From Amoebophrya sp. A120 (Eukaryota; Sar; Dinophyceae; Syndiniales; Amoebophryaceae), in assembly GCA_905178155.1 (NCBI GenBank), contig CAJINV010000002.1:10761465-10825464 (forward strand): DNA of 64,000 nt, in the 5' to 3' direction. Below, piece after piece: positions 8,970 through 22,753 of the stretch. Each line of letters starts with the position of its first letter. Position 1 is the first letter of the stretch. The notes below the pieces were generated by a model. That model had not been told where the DNA came from. It did not search any database and saw only the letters and a list, made by a program, of their open reading frames with translations. The translations under genes were made by a program, and so were the position numbers.

Positions 8970-11731
8970 ATGAGCCTCCTCCCAGGAAGTAGCTCTAGCG
9001 ACAACACTGGCGGTGCACTGCTGCAGCAGCAGCAGTTCGGTGCGCAGCAACAACATCATCAACAGCACTTGAATACTTTTTGGCCAGGTAGTTGCCCGAG
9101 CGGCGGCACAGCAAGTGCCAACGGTCATCTCCACACAGGCTTGCAGCAACCGCCGTCCGCCGTATTGCAGCACCGACAGCCCCCGGCAGGCATTTACGCG
9201 AGGAGTTTTGGAGTAGCTGGACCCCCGGGAGGACCCGGAGTTGCACCGCCAGTGTTTGCCTTTCCACAACAATCGAACGCCCACAACCATCTGCAACCAG
9301 CACACCGACAGCACGACCACGTGCAACCAGGCGGAGGGCGACTGTCGTATTCGACCAACACGTCAGGACAATTTGCCGCTCAGCACCAGCCGCAACAGCA
9401 GCAGCAGCAGCAGACATCACAGGTGCTGCCGCCCCCGCCCTCGAATAGGCTGATGGCGAAGCCGAAGGTTCGGATAACGCGGCCAGGAGCTGGTGGAGAG
9501 CACAACACCGCGTCCACGCACCCGAAGGCTTCGATTGCCGGTGCGGCGAACAGCGACCCCTTGCACAAGCAGGTGATCAAACCAGAGAAGGACAAAAAGC
9601 CGGACAAACCGAAGCCGGTGAAGCCGGACAAGCCCAAACTGGTCAAGCCCGACAAACCCCGCTGTTCCGCGATGAAGACAACCTGTCGCCCGGACAAAAT
9701 TGACATGTGCGGGGGCGCCGGCCGGGGAGCCGCCGCGATGACAGGGCAGCAGCAGGTGGTCTTTCACCACCACCAGCAGTCGGCGGCAAGCAGTGTCAAC
9801 AAAACCTGCGGCGCAGGACCAGCCGCGGCGGAAGACTCCGACGTGGAGATGAACGTGGAGTCTTCGCAGGAAGACGTCGAGATGGCAGACGAGAACGCCA
9901 ACAACGAGGGAAGTGAGCAACAGCTTGTAATGAAGAAAGGAAGAAGTTGCAACAACAAAAGCGCCACTTCCTCATCTGCACCAGGCGGTACTATCAAAAA
10001 CGTCGCTCAACAGCAGCATCCAAGTTTTGCTGTCACAACAAATGATAACTCTACTTTCGGTGGTGCGGGCGCTTTATTCCCGCGAAGCACCAGCACGGTA
10101 TCGACGCACATCGACTCCACGAGGCCGTCAACGAGGGAGAGCTCCGTGCAGTCGGTCGACGGGGCGGCATTGGAAGTGTTGACCACAGGGATGAAAAAGA
10201 GTTCAGCTGCATCGACGAGCAGCAAAGCGGCCACGCAGCAGAGAGGTCGGAGTCCGCCGGCTGCGCAGACGGCGCAGAGCGGTTTTCAACAGCAGCCCCC
10301 TCAGCAGACGGCACAGACAAGCATGAAGGTTGCTCGAGGGAAAGCCAAGGCCAAAGCAAAGGCAGTTGCCTCAACGGGGGGAGGCAGCAGTTCTTCTGCC
10401 TCTTCATCATCCTCAGCAACGACCGCGAAGACGGTCGGAGGACCAGCTGCTGCGGCGCCAGTAGCAAAAAGTACGTTCCAGATACCAGGGGATCCGTTTT
10501 TCGCAGGCGCCAGTGGATCCTTTGCAGTACAGTCCGTACGGAAACCACAACCGCCGGCCGTCACAACGACGCCGCACTCGGGAGGCAAAGGGAAGGGCCG
10601 GCGGCCCGGCGGGAAACCGGCCGTGGCGCAGATCGTTGATCCGGACAGTCACAAAACGGTAGTGGAGCGCGACATCGACGAGATGATGAAGCAAGGTCTG
10701 ATCTTGGACTTCGAGAAGCCGGACATTCTGCCCTACCTCGTCGAACAGCCTCACGCAAATTTGGACCAGTTTGATCGCGACCGACTAGATGCGGCCAAGA
10801 CGAAAGAATACGGTATAGTACCTGAGTAAAATTCTCGAAGAACTTCTGCGATTTCCAATAAATGCTACGAGGTTGGTTGTTTTACCGTGTGCAGGTGAGT
10901 TTTATGTTGCTGATACAATGATGCTTCTGCTGTTGCCTACTGTAAAAAAAAAACTCCAGATCTGGACAACTACACCATGGAGAGAGTGCGAGACAGCATG
11001 AAACGGGGCAGCTACATCAACCGGTACCGATGGCCGAAGATTACCGCCAATGTGGACATTCAGTTCGAGCGGGTCCGGGAAAACGTCCCGAAGGGTAAGC
11101 GCAATCTCCAGCCCGAATACTTTCACACAGTAATTGTCTCTTTCTTGCAAATTCAAGACGAAGAATTTCGCGGAATGGGGCTCGCGCGGCCAATTTTGTT
11201 GCGCGCGATCCGCGCTGCAATGCAGGAAAGCGATCAGGTACTTCATATACTTGATTTTGGACTTTTTATTTCTCTCCCCTTGCTGGGAATTATATACTAG
11301 TATGCACTTACTCAGAGGGGCTGGAGTGTGTGATAACAGGTCACCCAGCACGTTTTTGGACGTTCCTCCATAATATCACGCCAAGAGAATGCTCTGTGGT
11401 CAGATCGAAGTTGCGTTGAAGGCGCTCCGCTTGCGCAGGTTATCCGGCGTGGGATTGACATCTTCCGACTCCATGGGCTCGGGACCGAATGAAACTCTAT
11501 CCAAATAAACTCTTTCAGGCCATCCAGGCGTTGCGGTTTAGAATACGGCCTTCGGACACGAGCGGAAGCGCGACTCTGGCGGCCGAACACGCGCGCCTTG
11601 CTTATCTGTACTGTAAAACGGGCCAGACGCTGGATTACGTGCATCGCGACTCGCAGTTTTCTCGGACTGGGAACCGGGCAATCGAGATCGTGTTGACCAA
11701 GCACCGCTGTGTGCTAGACAAAATCAAGTAG
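8970..11731 (+). CDS. Unknown protein with Gln-rich low-complexity N-terminus and a conserved-looking C-terminal domain, five exons
   Basis: Exons 8970-10812, 10960-11094, 11158-11237, 11340-11438 and 11519-11731 have GT-AG ends and keep phase, giving 789 residues. The first about 600 residues are low complexity: Gln/His runs (QQQHHQQ, seven Gln in a row), Pro-rich tracts, a Lys/Pro block built on KPDKPK repeats around residues 205-235, an acidic patch and Ala/Ser runs. The last about 230 residues are of normal composition and span the four introns (DIDEMMKQGLILDFEKPD, NRYRWPKITANVDIQFERV, ending VLTKHRCVLDKIK); they probably form the folded part. I do not recognise the domain. The reading frame is also open upstream to about 8835, so the start may be earlier. 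The Lys/Pro block hints at a nuclear or nucleic-acid-binding role, but this is inference. Confidence 0.8.
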
Positions 11732-14068
11732 CGCATTGCAAAGTGGAACTACGCGTGAAAACGAGAATGATGTAGTTGACAACCATAAAACTGGAATTCA
11801 GCTGCAGGAGCACAGATAGACATAGAATGATGTTACGGCAGGAAGTCCACGCTTACGCATTCTGATATGTTTGATTGTTGACCAAGAAAAAAGCACGGCA
11901 AATCGATGTCAATGTTGCCGGAAGTTATTTGCCCAGGTGAAAAATAGTAGAGAACACATTACATGTAGGAAAATCAGCATCGCTAGTACTGTGCGCAAGC
12001 AACGCTATCATTAACAACTTTACAACATTCCGACGCAACTTGATACGGCAGCCCGACATTCTAAGCTATGACGCAACGCAATTGAAACGATATCACTCAC
12101 CAACTGAGATAACTATCCGCTGGATGGAAAAACAAAAAGAATGGCTACAGAAACTGATGCCAAAAACATATTGCCCCGGCTTTGTACCGCTTTACTCGTT
12201 TGCTTTCTTGATGTTACAAGCGTTGCCATTAATATTTCTGACATCGGCTACTTCTAGGCGTACGATGATATTAAGAGAGCTGTATCTAGGTAAGTAGCTC
12301 GGTGTGGCGCGAATTTGTTTGAAGCATTTCGAGGGTACTAGTTTTGTAGTTCCGAGAGCTAGTAAGTGCCTTGTGTAAAATAAAGGGCTTTGCCGTTCCC
12401 TCCGTTCGTTTTCAAGCTCAGCACAAGGTTGTTGTTTGCGCTGCAGTTTTGCATCTAGTCCTCAACATCGATTTCATGCGACTGCGTCTCTGGTGCCACT
12501 GCTGTCGCGCAACAGGGGCCTACTTTGTGTAGCTTTTCCTAGCGGCGCGGGTACGTTTTGTTGCTGCGTTTGGCCACTAAAGCTATTCTTGTCCGCTTTC
12601 CTTCTCGTCCTCGTCCTGTCGCGAATATAGCCAAGTACTTCTTCCATTTCTACGCACGTTTTCATCAAATATAGTTGTTGTTTGCGTTTCTGCGTAGCAG
12701 GAGCTGCTACGCGTCTGTTAATTTTGGCAAGGATTGTGACGTTATGGCAAAAAGGAAGAAGTACCCCCTCCTTGTTCAGGAGGGACTCTGTTGCTCAGCG
12801 GAGAAACGGAGAAATCAATTCGGAAAAGATCGAGAAACAGCGAGTCGATAGTCACTCGAAAGTGAAGCGTTGCTTGCGCCTATCGATCAATAGCGAGAAT
12901 TAGCGCGATATGTTTGCCACTAATACTGCGCGGAAAGTGAACCAGAAGAACAAGAAGTCTTGTTTTGATGCTAGAATCTCCATGCTAGCTGCAAAGATAA
13001 TCAGTAAGTTTAGTTCTGTTCTCAAACGTTTTTACTCATTGTCACACCACCGAGACAAGCCACTTGATGGATAGACTTGACATATTCCATAGAGCAATTT
13101 GCTATGTCACTACACCCAACAAAGGTAACTGAAACCGGTTGCTGGATATCGAACTAGTATTCGAGATATGAAATGCAATTGACATCATGATGTTGATCCT
13201 ACTATCATCGACGTCGCCGACCTTTATAGAGGCGCGACTTAGCAGGCTGAAGATTTCTTGCCTTTGCAGTACTAGCGCAAGTTAGGAGGTTTAGTCGATA
13301 GTGGTGCAACTAAAATTCTGATGTAATTGCAGTTCAGACTGAGGAGGCAGGGTGATAATCGAATACCATGAATTCCGAAATCTACTATCGCCGGTGAAAT
13401 TTTAGTTCGATGCTGGGGCTGAATGAGACTGGTCTCGCATGGAATGAAAGCCTAGGTTTGAGTATCGGTCTGCGATAACGAATGATCTCGACTTCGAGAT
13501 CAACCTTCTCCTGCCTATCTCAGCGCATGAAAGATGAAACTTATCACCGAGAAGGTCGCTGAGTACAACTGTAGTTCAGAGTCTAGTAGTACCTTGTTTA
13601 TCTTCTTCAAAATTGTGCGTAAAAAGAGACTTGGATCTCTTGCCAAGTTGCTTTTATGCATGCATGCAAAACACAAAGAAACCAAGGATTCAGAATAGTC
13701 AGATTTCCATTATGTTGATTTGTCCTGCAAAATGAATGAACTGATAGGTGAAGTTGAAAATATGCGCACCACGAGCAGAAGCCACTTCCGCTTTTGGTGA
13801 GTCTTCGATGGCAAACAAGTAGGGTTCGTAAGAACTTCGTCGGACGAAGATCCCCGTAATTAAGTATATTGCATGAAACAGTGTCCTCGGCCTCACTATT
13901 TCATATTTTTTCTCAAGGCGTGCGTGTTTTGAAAGATCAACTTCTGCGACTGGACAAACGCGTGAAAAAGACAGATCTACATAACCCCATACTCAGTACC
14001 GCTTTTCATTATGACGCACACAAAAGATCCTTTTAGTTTTACCTTTTCGTATTCTTGCTCTTACGCAG
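11732..14068. other. Intergenic region without a gene I can support
   Basis: Short open stretches exist (for example 12040-12297) but none shows family motifs or a consistent exon chain. A fragment reading AYDDIKRAVS (about 12258-12290) ends in a good donor GTAAGT and might be a lone exon; I could not attach it to anything. Confidence 0.45.
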
Positions 14069-14489
14069 CTGCAGCGCTGGAACGGAAGGATCAAACGCGT
14101 CGGACATAGAGCAGTGCCCTTTTCTGTGCAGCTGGGAGCACCGACAGAAGAAAACGATATACTGCAAGTTTTACAACATGCTTTTTCAGATTTGTCTCCC
14201 TTATCCACCATCTTCAACAGCGTCGCTGTGTTCTTTTTTTTTTAGATAGTGTAAGCGCCAATGCTCAATAGCAACCTGGATAATCTACTTTTTTTTGCGC
14301 CTCAATCGAATGATTTTAGAACAAAAGCCGGCGACTGTAGAAGTTTTGCTGGTGGATGTTTGCTACAACCTGCACTGCAACAGGGATGACGGACGTCTAA
14401 CCCTTCGAAATCACAGAAGAAAATCTTCACCTCCGCTGATATACTACCTGTCAATACAAGAAGCAAAGCGAAAGATAAAAACAGGGTAG
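14069..14489 (+). CDS. Possible coding exons of an unrecognised gene
   Basis: Two stretches look protein-like in composition. About 14069-14218 follows a pyrimidine-rich CTCTTACGCAG acceptor and reads ...VPFSVQLGAPTEENDILQ.... About 14336-14489 follows GATTTTAG and reads EQKPATVEVLLVDVCYNLHC.... The joints between them, a start codon and the link to the large gene that follows were not settled. They could be 5' exons of that gene. Exon limits are guesses. Confidence 0.3.
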
Positions 14490-14891
14490 GGAGGCCCCAC
14501 TGCACCTGTAAATTGGATACGTGCCCACGAGGACCGCTGCTCTACTTTCCCCTACACAACATTGAAGTTTTTCTTCCAGATCCATCTCCAGCGACAAAGA
14601 AGTTACGAACATGAGTACCGTACTTTCAAAGGCCAGCGGGTTTTACTTGATATTCTTGACGACGAATGTACAAAGCAGCAATTCTGTGGCTTGTTTCCGG
14701 CACCGAAACTCCTGTGGCTGCGCAGTCACTCAGGAGCAACATCTACGCTTCGAGAGCCGCTCCGACGCCTCGGCCGGCGGATGAGGATCACGAGGATCAT
14801 GCTGGAACGAGGAGGGCGACGAGAGGAGCACGCGAAGAGGCAGTCAGTGTCGAAGATGGAGATGCGTTCAGCGCCCGGGAGGGCAATGTAG

Positions 14892-17800
14892 ATGGACGAC
14901 GCGTTTCGTGTAGCAGGCCCTGGTGCGGCTGCAGTGCCAGTAGAAGGGCACGAGGACTCGTCGGAGTTTCTAGCGCACCCAGGTGCAGCGGGCGCCCCCA
15001 TCGTGTTGGAGACGCGCCGAGTGCGGTCGGGTTTGGAAGAAGAGCCGGGAACCGCTCCGAGAGTCCCGCTGGAGCACCACAGCAGTTGCTCGCCAACAAC
15101 GTCACCGGACGAAGATGTCGGAGCTGACAGCAGTAGCTGTAATGTCACCACGGCGACGCGCGGCGATGCTTTTGCTTACAGCGACCACCCGCATCAAAAA
15201 GGGGCGAGAATCAACAACGGCACAACTAATACTCACACGCAGCAGCAGCCCGATAGTGGCGGCTTCTTCTACCGGGGAGCTGGAGCTGGCCCCCATCCAC
15301 CGCATCAAGTTTCTTCTTGCGCGCAGGCGCAATATCAGCTGCCTGGCGCACTTACCACGTCGTCTTTGTCGCACCATATTAAACATGGTGCCGGCAGCAT
15401 CGACGCACCGCCAGGTTCGACTTCTGCAAGCTGGTCCTCGATGCAGAAATCTACAGGAGCACCGGACACGCGGCAACAGGCCGCGGCGCCGGACAACTTC
15501 TTCTCTCAGCCCAGCACGACGAACTGCTCGGCCTATGTCGATCAGTGGCGGGGCGGGCGGCCACAGTTGTCCTCACTGAGAGGTGATAAGAAAGCGACCA
15601 TGCTGGGAGACGGTACAGGCGGGTATCGATGCGGAACTAGAACGACTGATCATCCAGAGATAAATGTTCTTGCAAACACAGCGAATCCTCCGCCTGCAGC
15701 CCTGCAGCAGACTGGGGAGGGACGCGGCGTTCAGATGCTGCACAACTTTTCGGCAACGCAAAACGGGCTCAATTATGATACCGAAGCAAACCCAAACGAG
15801 GCCCAACAACTCTCGGCGGCAGGACATAAGTCGCGTTCTTCCGACCAATTGCCGGTCTGGCGGGGTAGTGGTAAGCAGCGACATCAGCAACACAACGGCT
15901 TCTACAAAGGTGCCTCAATCATGACGTCCGGCGTGGCACCGCATGCGAATGGCACTGGGCCCGGAGCAGCGATTGGAGTAGTGAGTTCAGTCGCTGCTCC
16001 TGCAGTGAATGATGGCGAGTTTGGAAAGATAAACAATGGCCTGACGACGAATGGTAGAAACGCATCGCCGGGCGCCACTGGTGGAGGCTCTGCTCCTACG
16101 TCGTTCGTGCAGCAGCAGCAGCGGCACAGGTATAATAACAAGACCACTTCTACTTCCTCGTCGCATAAGATGCAACACACGCGTTACAAAGGCAGCAACT
16201 TCGCCGCCCCTCTGGGGACCGGTTGTCGTCGTCTGTACCCCTCGTTCTCGCCGACCAACACCACGCCCGCAGCGGTTGACACCGGTGCCGTGCTGAATCG
16301 GCGGGGCGGCCGGTACAGCATGTCATCCTCCCCACTGCTCGCGCCGCGTCCACGGCCGCACGTTTATCACGCACAGGATGTCATCCCACAGGATTCGCAG
16401 TTTCTTGAGCGTTCGAATCACGACAATGAGCTCCATCACGATACTAAGCACGACGACCTCGACCATCGAGGGTATTCCAAAGACGACTTGACTGGCACGG
16501 ACTTGTTCGGAAACGGATCTTCCGCGGCAAACGCGCAGGAGTTGAGCAGGTCGTCGTTGCGCGGGCACAGCAAAAATGGGTGTGCTGCCGTAATAAAGCT
16601 GGTCGCGACCTCCTCACACGACCCGACCTTGAGTTGTTCTAGTTCGCACCTCCAGAACTCTAGTAGGGGAGCAGGAGTCGGCGGAATAAAAGGTGGGAAC
16701 CGGTATCCGCCGGTACTGCCGTCGACCCGGCATGGCCGGCGGATGCGGCAGCACGTCCGGGGAGGTGCCGCAGGAAATGCAGCAGCAAACGCAACAGCAG
16801 CGCGGGTCGTCGGTGCGAACTCACAAAACCTTCGCGGCCTTTGTGGAGGAGATGGTACATCAGGGGGTGCCGCAGCAAATAACGGAATGACGTCGAACAG
16901 CTGTGGCGGCGCAGCAACAGCCACAACGGGGCTGGAGCAGCTGCTGAACTACCACGGTGTCGTCGACTACACGTCCAGTAGTACGACGACAACTCCGAAC
17001 TCTGCTACCCCGGCGAACAGCGCGACGCCAACTCTGGCGATGTCTTCTACGCCCAACTCCACCGCCTCGCCGGCACTCCTTGCACCCGCCCAGCCCCCGC
17101 AGTTCTATCACCTGCTTCCCGCCGTGTCAGAGGGCGCCTGGAGCGCGGAACAGGAGGACAGTGCGTTGCAGGCCCAGGAAACTACACAGCAGCACACGGT
17201 CTTGACGAGCCGCACTTCGCACGGACAGCACACGCCACAGACGGAGCACCGCCGCATGATGCGTCCGCACTCGCAGCAGTCTGCGAACGGGGGTGGTGGC
17301 GACAGCGACGCGGCCGCTCTGCTCGGCGCGCTGGCGTGCCGATCGGTGCGCGCGGATCGGCGTTTCGGGGATCGTCGAAACTCGTCGTCCAACGGTTCTG
17401 TCTGCGTTACCTCCTCGTCCAATTCGAACAAGACGAAGGGAGCTGCAATGTTGAACCGCAGTTCTCCGTGCTACAACTCCTGCCCTTCGGACGTAGACGG
17501 TCCGCGCTCCCGCCCGCTTGCGTCGACACCGGGCGCGGTGCTACAGAGGGGGAAGACGGGGCGCGGTCGATTCGGCAACGCGGCCAACGGCAACACAACA
17601 AAAGAGGACGCAAGCGAAGTGACCGTCCCGTCGCCGCAGCTGCGGCCGGCAGCACACCTGAAGCGCGCCTCGTTCCCCGGCGGAGGGGGCACGAACAACC
17701 TCTCTGGAACGCAATCCTCAACGTCCTCCTCCGCGTCTCGTGCGCTCGCGTCCACACGGCCGTCCTGCGATCGACTGCAGCACATCTCGCTGGGTCCGCG

Positions 17801-20800
17801 CGCGGCTGCTGCGGGTGGGATGTCTGCCACGACAGCGTCGACAGCGTCCGTGCTACCGGGCACAATGTCCCTTGGGAAGTTGCCTGCGACGTCCAGCAAC
17901 ACATCGCCGCAGTACAACAATGCAAACGGAAATAATCCCACTGCCATCGGGTTCGTGGCCTACAATCCTAGCCTGGCGAAGCAGCATAGTCCGTGTTGCC
18001 TAACGGCGGGAAGCAGTCCGCACAGCTCCTCCGAGTTTTCGGGCGGGACACCCATTGGCACGACGAGCAGTACGAACCTGGTGCAGCGCTACAAGTACCC
18101 AACGCTGCCGCCGATCTCGTCCATGGACCTGCGCGACCGGGGCTGGCTCCCTTCTGAGGATGACACCCGGTTTGCGAACTTCGACGCCGCCTCCGACGAG
18201 GCCCAGCACACGTCTGGATACACCAATCAGGAGGGCAAGTCGGGCGGCCAGGGGGCAGTGCTACATTCCACCGATGAGACCGAAAGCGCGAACAACACTC
18301 ATTCGACGGAGCGTGTTGCCGAACGTAACAGGTGGGGGTCCTCCGCATTGCGCGGCCCGGTAAAGACCCTTCTGGCTTTGCCTCCAGCGAGTAACAGCAC
18401 GGCGCACCCACTACCACCCGGTGCAAAGGAGCCCGTGGGCGGCAGTTGCCACATTGACGAACGGCGCGAGACGCCGGTGAGAGGGGCCCGGGGTGCGATC
18501 GGACTCGCCGACGCGGTTCCTTCACCTGACCGTGATGTGGCCGGAGCTGTCGCCCCCGTGGAGGGTGCTCCCTCAAACTCTAAGTCCATCGGGGAGCTAA
18601 ACGAGTATAGCCAGAAAGTGATGGACCTGACGAGCGACGACCGCATGATGCATGACCGGGGAGCTGGGGACAGCGGCGAGGGTTTTGGCCCGAGTCTGCG
18701 TCCCACGTGCGCGCAGGCGTCTTCCTTTCATCTACCCGCGACCAGGCAGGAGGAGGGGTGCGGGACCGATCGGTCCGTCGGGCGCGTCAAGGGGACTACA
18801 CTAAACGAGCACCAAACCAGTACTCCGGTAGCGCACCAGAACGGCAGCGATGGGTCGGACGTGCAGCGTGCCGGTTTGTTTCCAGTTTTGAACGGCGACG
18901 GAAGCAGTGGCGCAAATGGGCGCACGCGGGGCAGTTACCCGGTCGTTTGGAAAAGTGAGGAGATGAACCAGCCGACGTGGCAAAACTTGCAAAAGCCCAG
19001 CAGTGTCGACGAGTACCCGTCTATTGTGGCCCAGTATCAGAGCCAGATCCACCTGGAGCACGGCTTCGTCATCTCTTCGTCCGCGAACAACCCCGGAGGC
19101 GGTGGGCAGGCCTCGGGGCGTGGAGGTTTGCCACACAAGCCTGCAAACACCGTAGTGGCGTGGCAGCCAGAACCAGAGACCCAAGTTGTGGAGCACTTAC
19201 CTCCGCCGCGGTTCGGGAGGGACAGCCCGCAAGTTGCACGGACCGCGTCGCTCCGGTCTCCGCGGTCCCCGCGCTCGCCTGCGGGTATCACGCCCGAAGG
19301 CGACGACCGTTTTCGATCCTGCAGGAAGCACCAGCTTGGGGGGCCTCCAGAGTGCGACCCGGAGAGTCTCATGGGTGCTGAAGGTACGGAATTTAATATA
19401 GATAGATGCTTGTTGTTGTTCTACTGTAGCAAGAGGTCGTTACATCCCCACTGCTGATGTTTATAGCAGTTTGGTTTGGATTTGTAGTTGCAGCAAGTTT
19501 TATAATTGAATTTGTCGGTCGTCCTTTTCGCATTGAAAGTATTTACCTGATTACACCAGCCTGCTCTGTGCTCCACCCGGGAGGTGTACCAGATCCGAGC
19601 GACGGAGTAATCACGGCGTTCTCATGCGGCCTGGCACCAAGCGCGCTTTGGGTGATAGTTCTGGTTGGTGTTGTGGTGGTGTCGTGCGCGGGCCTTGCTT
19701 GCAGTGTCGGGTTTTATGCCTATTTCAACACTGGCTCAGCGCACATTGAAAATCCGCACCACTGGATCCTTACGAATGATGACCACTGGTGGTCAGTTCC
19801 CGGACCCGGTACCGATACTAACGAGGGTCCTGGTACAACTGTCGAGCCTCCGAGTAGTGGCGGAGGTGCAGAATCCGGTGGTCCTCCACCACCACCTCCT
19901 CCTCCCCCGCCGCCCCCACCGCCCGGGGGTGGCGGCGGAGGAGGTGGTGGTGGACCTCCAAACCTTCCTGGAGGCCCAGTTCCAGCAGTAGCAGCTGCAC
20001 CCGCTCCGCAGGCGGCAGGACTTGGCGCGGGCGCCGTGCCGCCGGCTGCCGTCGTAGTGAATGCGGGTGGAGGGCCCCCTCCGAGTTCGATCGTCGTACC
20101 TGTAAATCAGCCAGGTTCATCCTCGTCAACAGCCCAGCCGCCAGTCGTGGGGTCGAGTACACAGCACGTGTCGTCGCACCCGAGTCAACTACCCGTACTT
20201 GTCAACACGAATGCGCCACCTCAACTACCCGCGGCGACACCACCCACAAGTTTCGTTGCTGCCGGGGCACAGCAAGCACATGCGGAGCCAACACCTGCGG
20301 CGGAGCCGCATCTGACCGACGCTCCAGCAACATCAGTGCTCACTACACCGCAGCCACCCGCACCGGGCGGCGAGTCCGCTCCGCCGTCACGCGGGGCGGT
20401 TTTGCTCGGTGAGCCGCCTCCGGTGACTCCGTCGCTGCGGCCGGCGCTCGAACCGGGGACCCCGCAGCTCTTACCTGCTGCGCCTGGGTCCCGTGGCGGG
20501 ATTGCAAATGCGCCAGCGTCGCCGGGCAGCAACAGCTTCCTCGCCACCAATAATCCCTCGTGGGTGCGCAACACTTCAGCGGGTGCGGGTGCAAACTCGG
20601 TCTCGTCCCCGCAGGGCAGATCTTCGGGTGGGCCGCCGAGGTCGCACGGCCGATCGTCATCCAGTCGAACGGAGCACGGCACGCACATCCATTCGCCCAG
20701 GACGAACAATCCCGCAGCGCCGCCAGGGCATCAAGGGGCAAGCCATCAAAGCGGAGGATTGTCTCAGCATCATTCGCAAAGGGGGTCTAGTAGTAGTGGG

Positions 20801-21733
20801 CACGGAGGAGCGGCGAATGCAAACTACAGCCAGCACAGTCACAGCCGCAGTGGCGGCGGAGGCCCCCCCGGCTCCCAAACACAGTCTGCAACAAGAGGAC
20901 CTACTAGCAATTTCGTCTCCAGCCCTCTGCTGCTCGCGAGTTCGAATCCACCATCAAACAATCCCCCACAGAGTCCGCCATTGTTAGTCGAAGGTACTGC
21001 GACACCGGGAGTAGATCCCCATGCCCAGCAGCACGCTTTCAACTCCGGCAGTAGAAGCGGCAGGTCCGGCTCGGTGCAGCCGCACCGTCCTTCGCAGCGC
21101 CGGTCGCCAAGCCCGGCAGCAGCCGATACGTCCAGTCATGACCACCACTCCTCGCAACGCGGCCATTCCCGCTATCCTCCGCGAGCGATTCCGGCACCGC
21201 GCCCGCCACCGCGACACGCACAGGCGGAGCAGCCACCGCCTGCCGGTACAATGGGCCCCCGGCCGCCGGCGGCGCCGCGTGCGCGTCCGTATGACCACCC
21301 GCTGCAGCCGCCTCCCGCCGCCCCCGGACCGACGCCCAATCTGCAACACGCGGCAGACCCACCACCTCCCATGGGGGAAGTCGGTGGTTCGGATCTCATG
21401 GACCTCCTTGTCGACTTCCAACTTCCCGAAGCCGCAGTGCCCGCGGCCGCGGAGCGCAGAATAAGTTCCGGGTCCCCGGCGCGGGCTCAACCGGACGGGT
21501 CGCCTCCCTCTTCAGCGGGGGCAACGAGCGGCGACGATGCGGAAGGAGAAGCACGGGAAGCCGCACTTAGCGAGTTCAGGCGACGTTTCAAGCCGGAGTA
21601 CTATGCGGCGCAGCTGCGCGCCAACCAGGAGATACGCCAGTCACCGTCGTTGGGGCCGCAAGCGGATCCTCCACCAACTGCAGCCGCAGCAAGTAACCCC
21701 GCTGCCGCGTCATCAAGTAGTGGCCAGCAATGA
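14892..21733 (+). CDS. Giant low-complexity membrane protein, two exons (or two adjacent genes)
   Basis: The first exon, 14892-19383, is one open frame of nearly 1,500 codons rich in Ser, Gly, Ala, Thr, Asn and Gln. A donor (GAAG|GTACGG) ends it. Of several AG acceptors in phase, 19558-19559 (TTACACCAG) looks best and joins to 19560-21733, giving 2,221 residues. Just after the joint, near residues 1520-1550, lies one strong transmembrane helix (ALWVIVLVGVVVVSCAGLAC), then a run of 14 Pro followed by 10 Gly, a long Pro/Ser/His-rich region, and a more ordered end (ALSEFRRRFKPEYYAAQLRA). No family recognised. Alternatively 19457-21733 is a separate gene with an extra N-terminal helix (VWFGFVVAASFIIEFV). 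The frame staying open over 6.6 kb of simple sequence argues for selection on the protein. The stop lies 150 bp before the DIRS-like element. Confidence 0.6.
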
Positions 21734-21883
21734 CAACACAGAATTCCCCTCCCCCGATAGCATACACTGGAGTAGATGGATTTTAGACGTACATGCTTTT
21801 TATGCTCCCTCGTACTCCCTCTCCCCCATGGTTTGTATTTGTTTATGTTAATCTATCGAGTGAGCATCACCCTTGCGTTATCC

Positions 21884-22122
21884 GCTGTAATAAATAAACA
21901 TTGAACTGGCTGCTATTCGTATGATCCTGCTCTCTCGTGATTGTGTTTCTTTCTCTAGCTATTCGTCTCCCCGGGGAAAATAGCTATTCGTCATCGTAAA
22001 ACTACGTAAAGCTTTCCACGATCTACGTATGTCGCGTCCCCGGACGCTTTCGGGCTTCACACCTGACTACTCCGCTCCGGCGGATACGTCATCAGGAATT
22101 TGATTTTCCGAAATCTTTTTCC
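21884..22122 (+). repeat. Split direct repeat A1 of the DIRS-like element
   Basis: Identical by eye to A2 over 239 bases. It begins GCTGTAATAAATAAACATTG and contains TAGCTATTCGTC twice around CCCCGGGG. Its first base is taken as the left end of the element. Confidence 0.92.
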
Positions 22123-22753
22123 GGCATCGGGCCTGTCGTCCTTGTATTCTTGCTGGTCCTGTCTCAGGTTCCCGCTAAGAACACAACGTCTTCAGGTTGT
22201 CTCGGAGGGGACGTCACGATCTCAGCCTCCTCCCCTTCTTGCGCTGCAAGTCGGGTCGAGCTGGCTGTGTGCCATCCGTGGTAGCTTTCTTGTGTGTGAT
22301 CTATGATAAATCTCCGGAGCCCTCTCGTTCACTTCAAGCGTTTCTCTTCGCATGCATCAGTCGTTTCGAGACCGACTAGATTTTCTCGCCGGGGTGTTCG
22401 AACCCGCCGGGCGCAGGGCCTTTGCACGCCCCCTTTACGCTTACAGTCGATGTTGCCAAAGATCATTACTACTAACGACGTCTCCACGCGCACCACCACC
22501 GGCACGATGAGGTGGCTTGTTCCATGCGACCTTCCCGGATCCCACGTTCATTTTCACTTTCTGTCCCAGCGCTCGCAGCGCCGCGTTGGTTTTTCACCAC
22601 ATGATCGGACTTGTCTCCTGTACTCTCAGCTCTATGGCACCGTAGTGTTGTTGATCTTCTAGCCGGTAGCTCACTCTGGTAGTATCGCGATCCAATTAGC
22701 AGACGTGTCTTCCTTTTTCCTAAGCATTTCTGTCTCTCTATCGCCGGGACACC

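Noticed and set aside
12040-12297. 85-codon ORF as a small gene.
   Set aside because: A+T-rich, no conserved motif and no supporting exon chain.
20936-20952. GCGAGTTCGAATCCAC, like a tRNA T-arm; also GTTCGAACC at about 22399.
   Set aside because: No acceptor stem, D-arm or anticodon arm fits upstream, and the first lies inside a coding exon.
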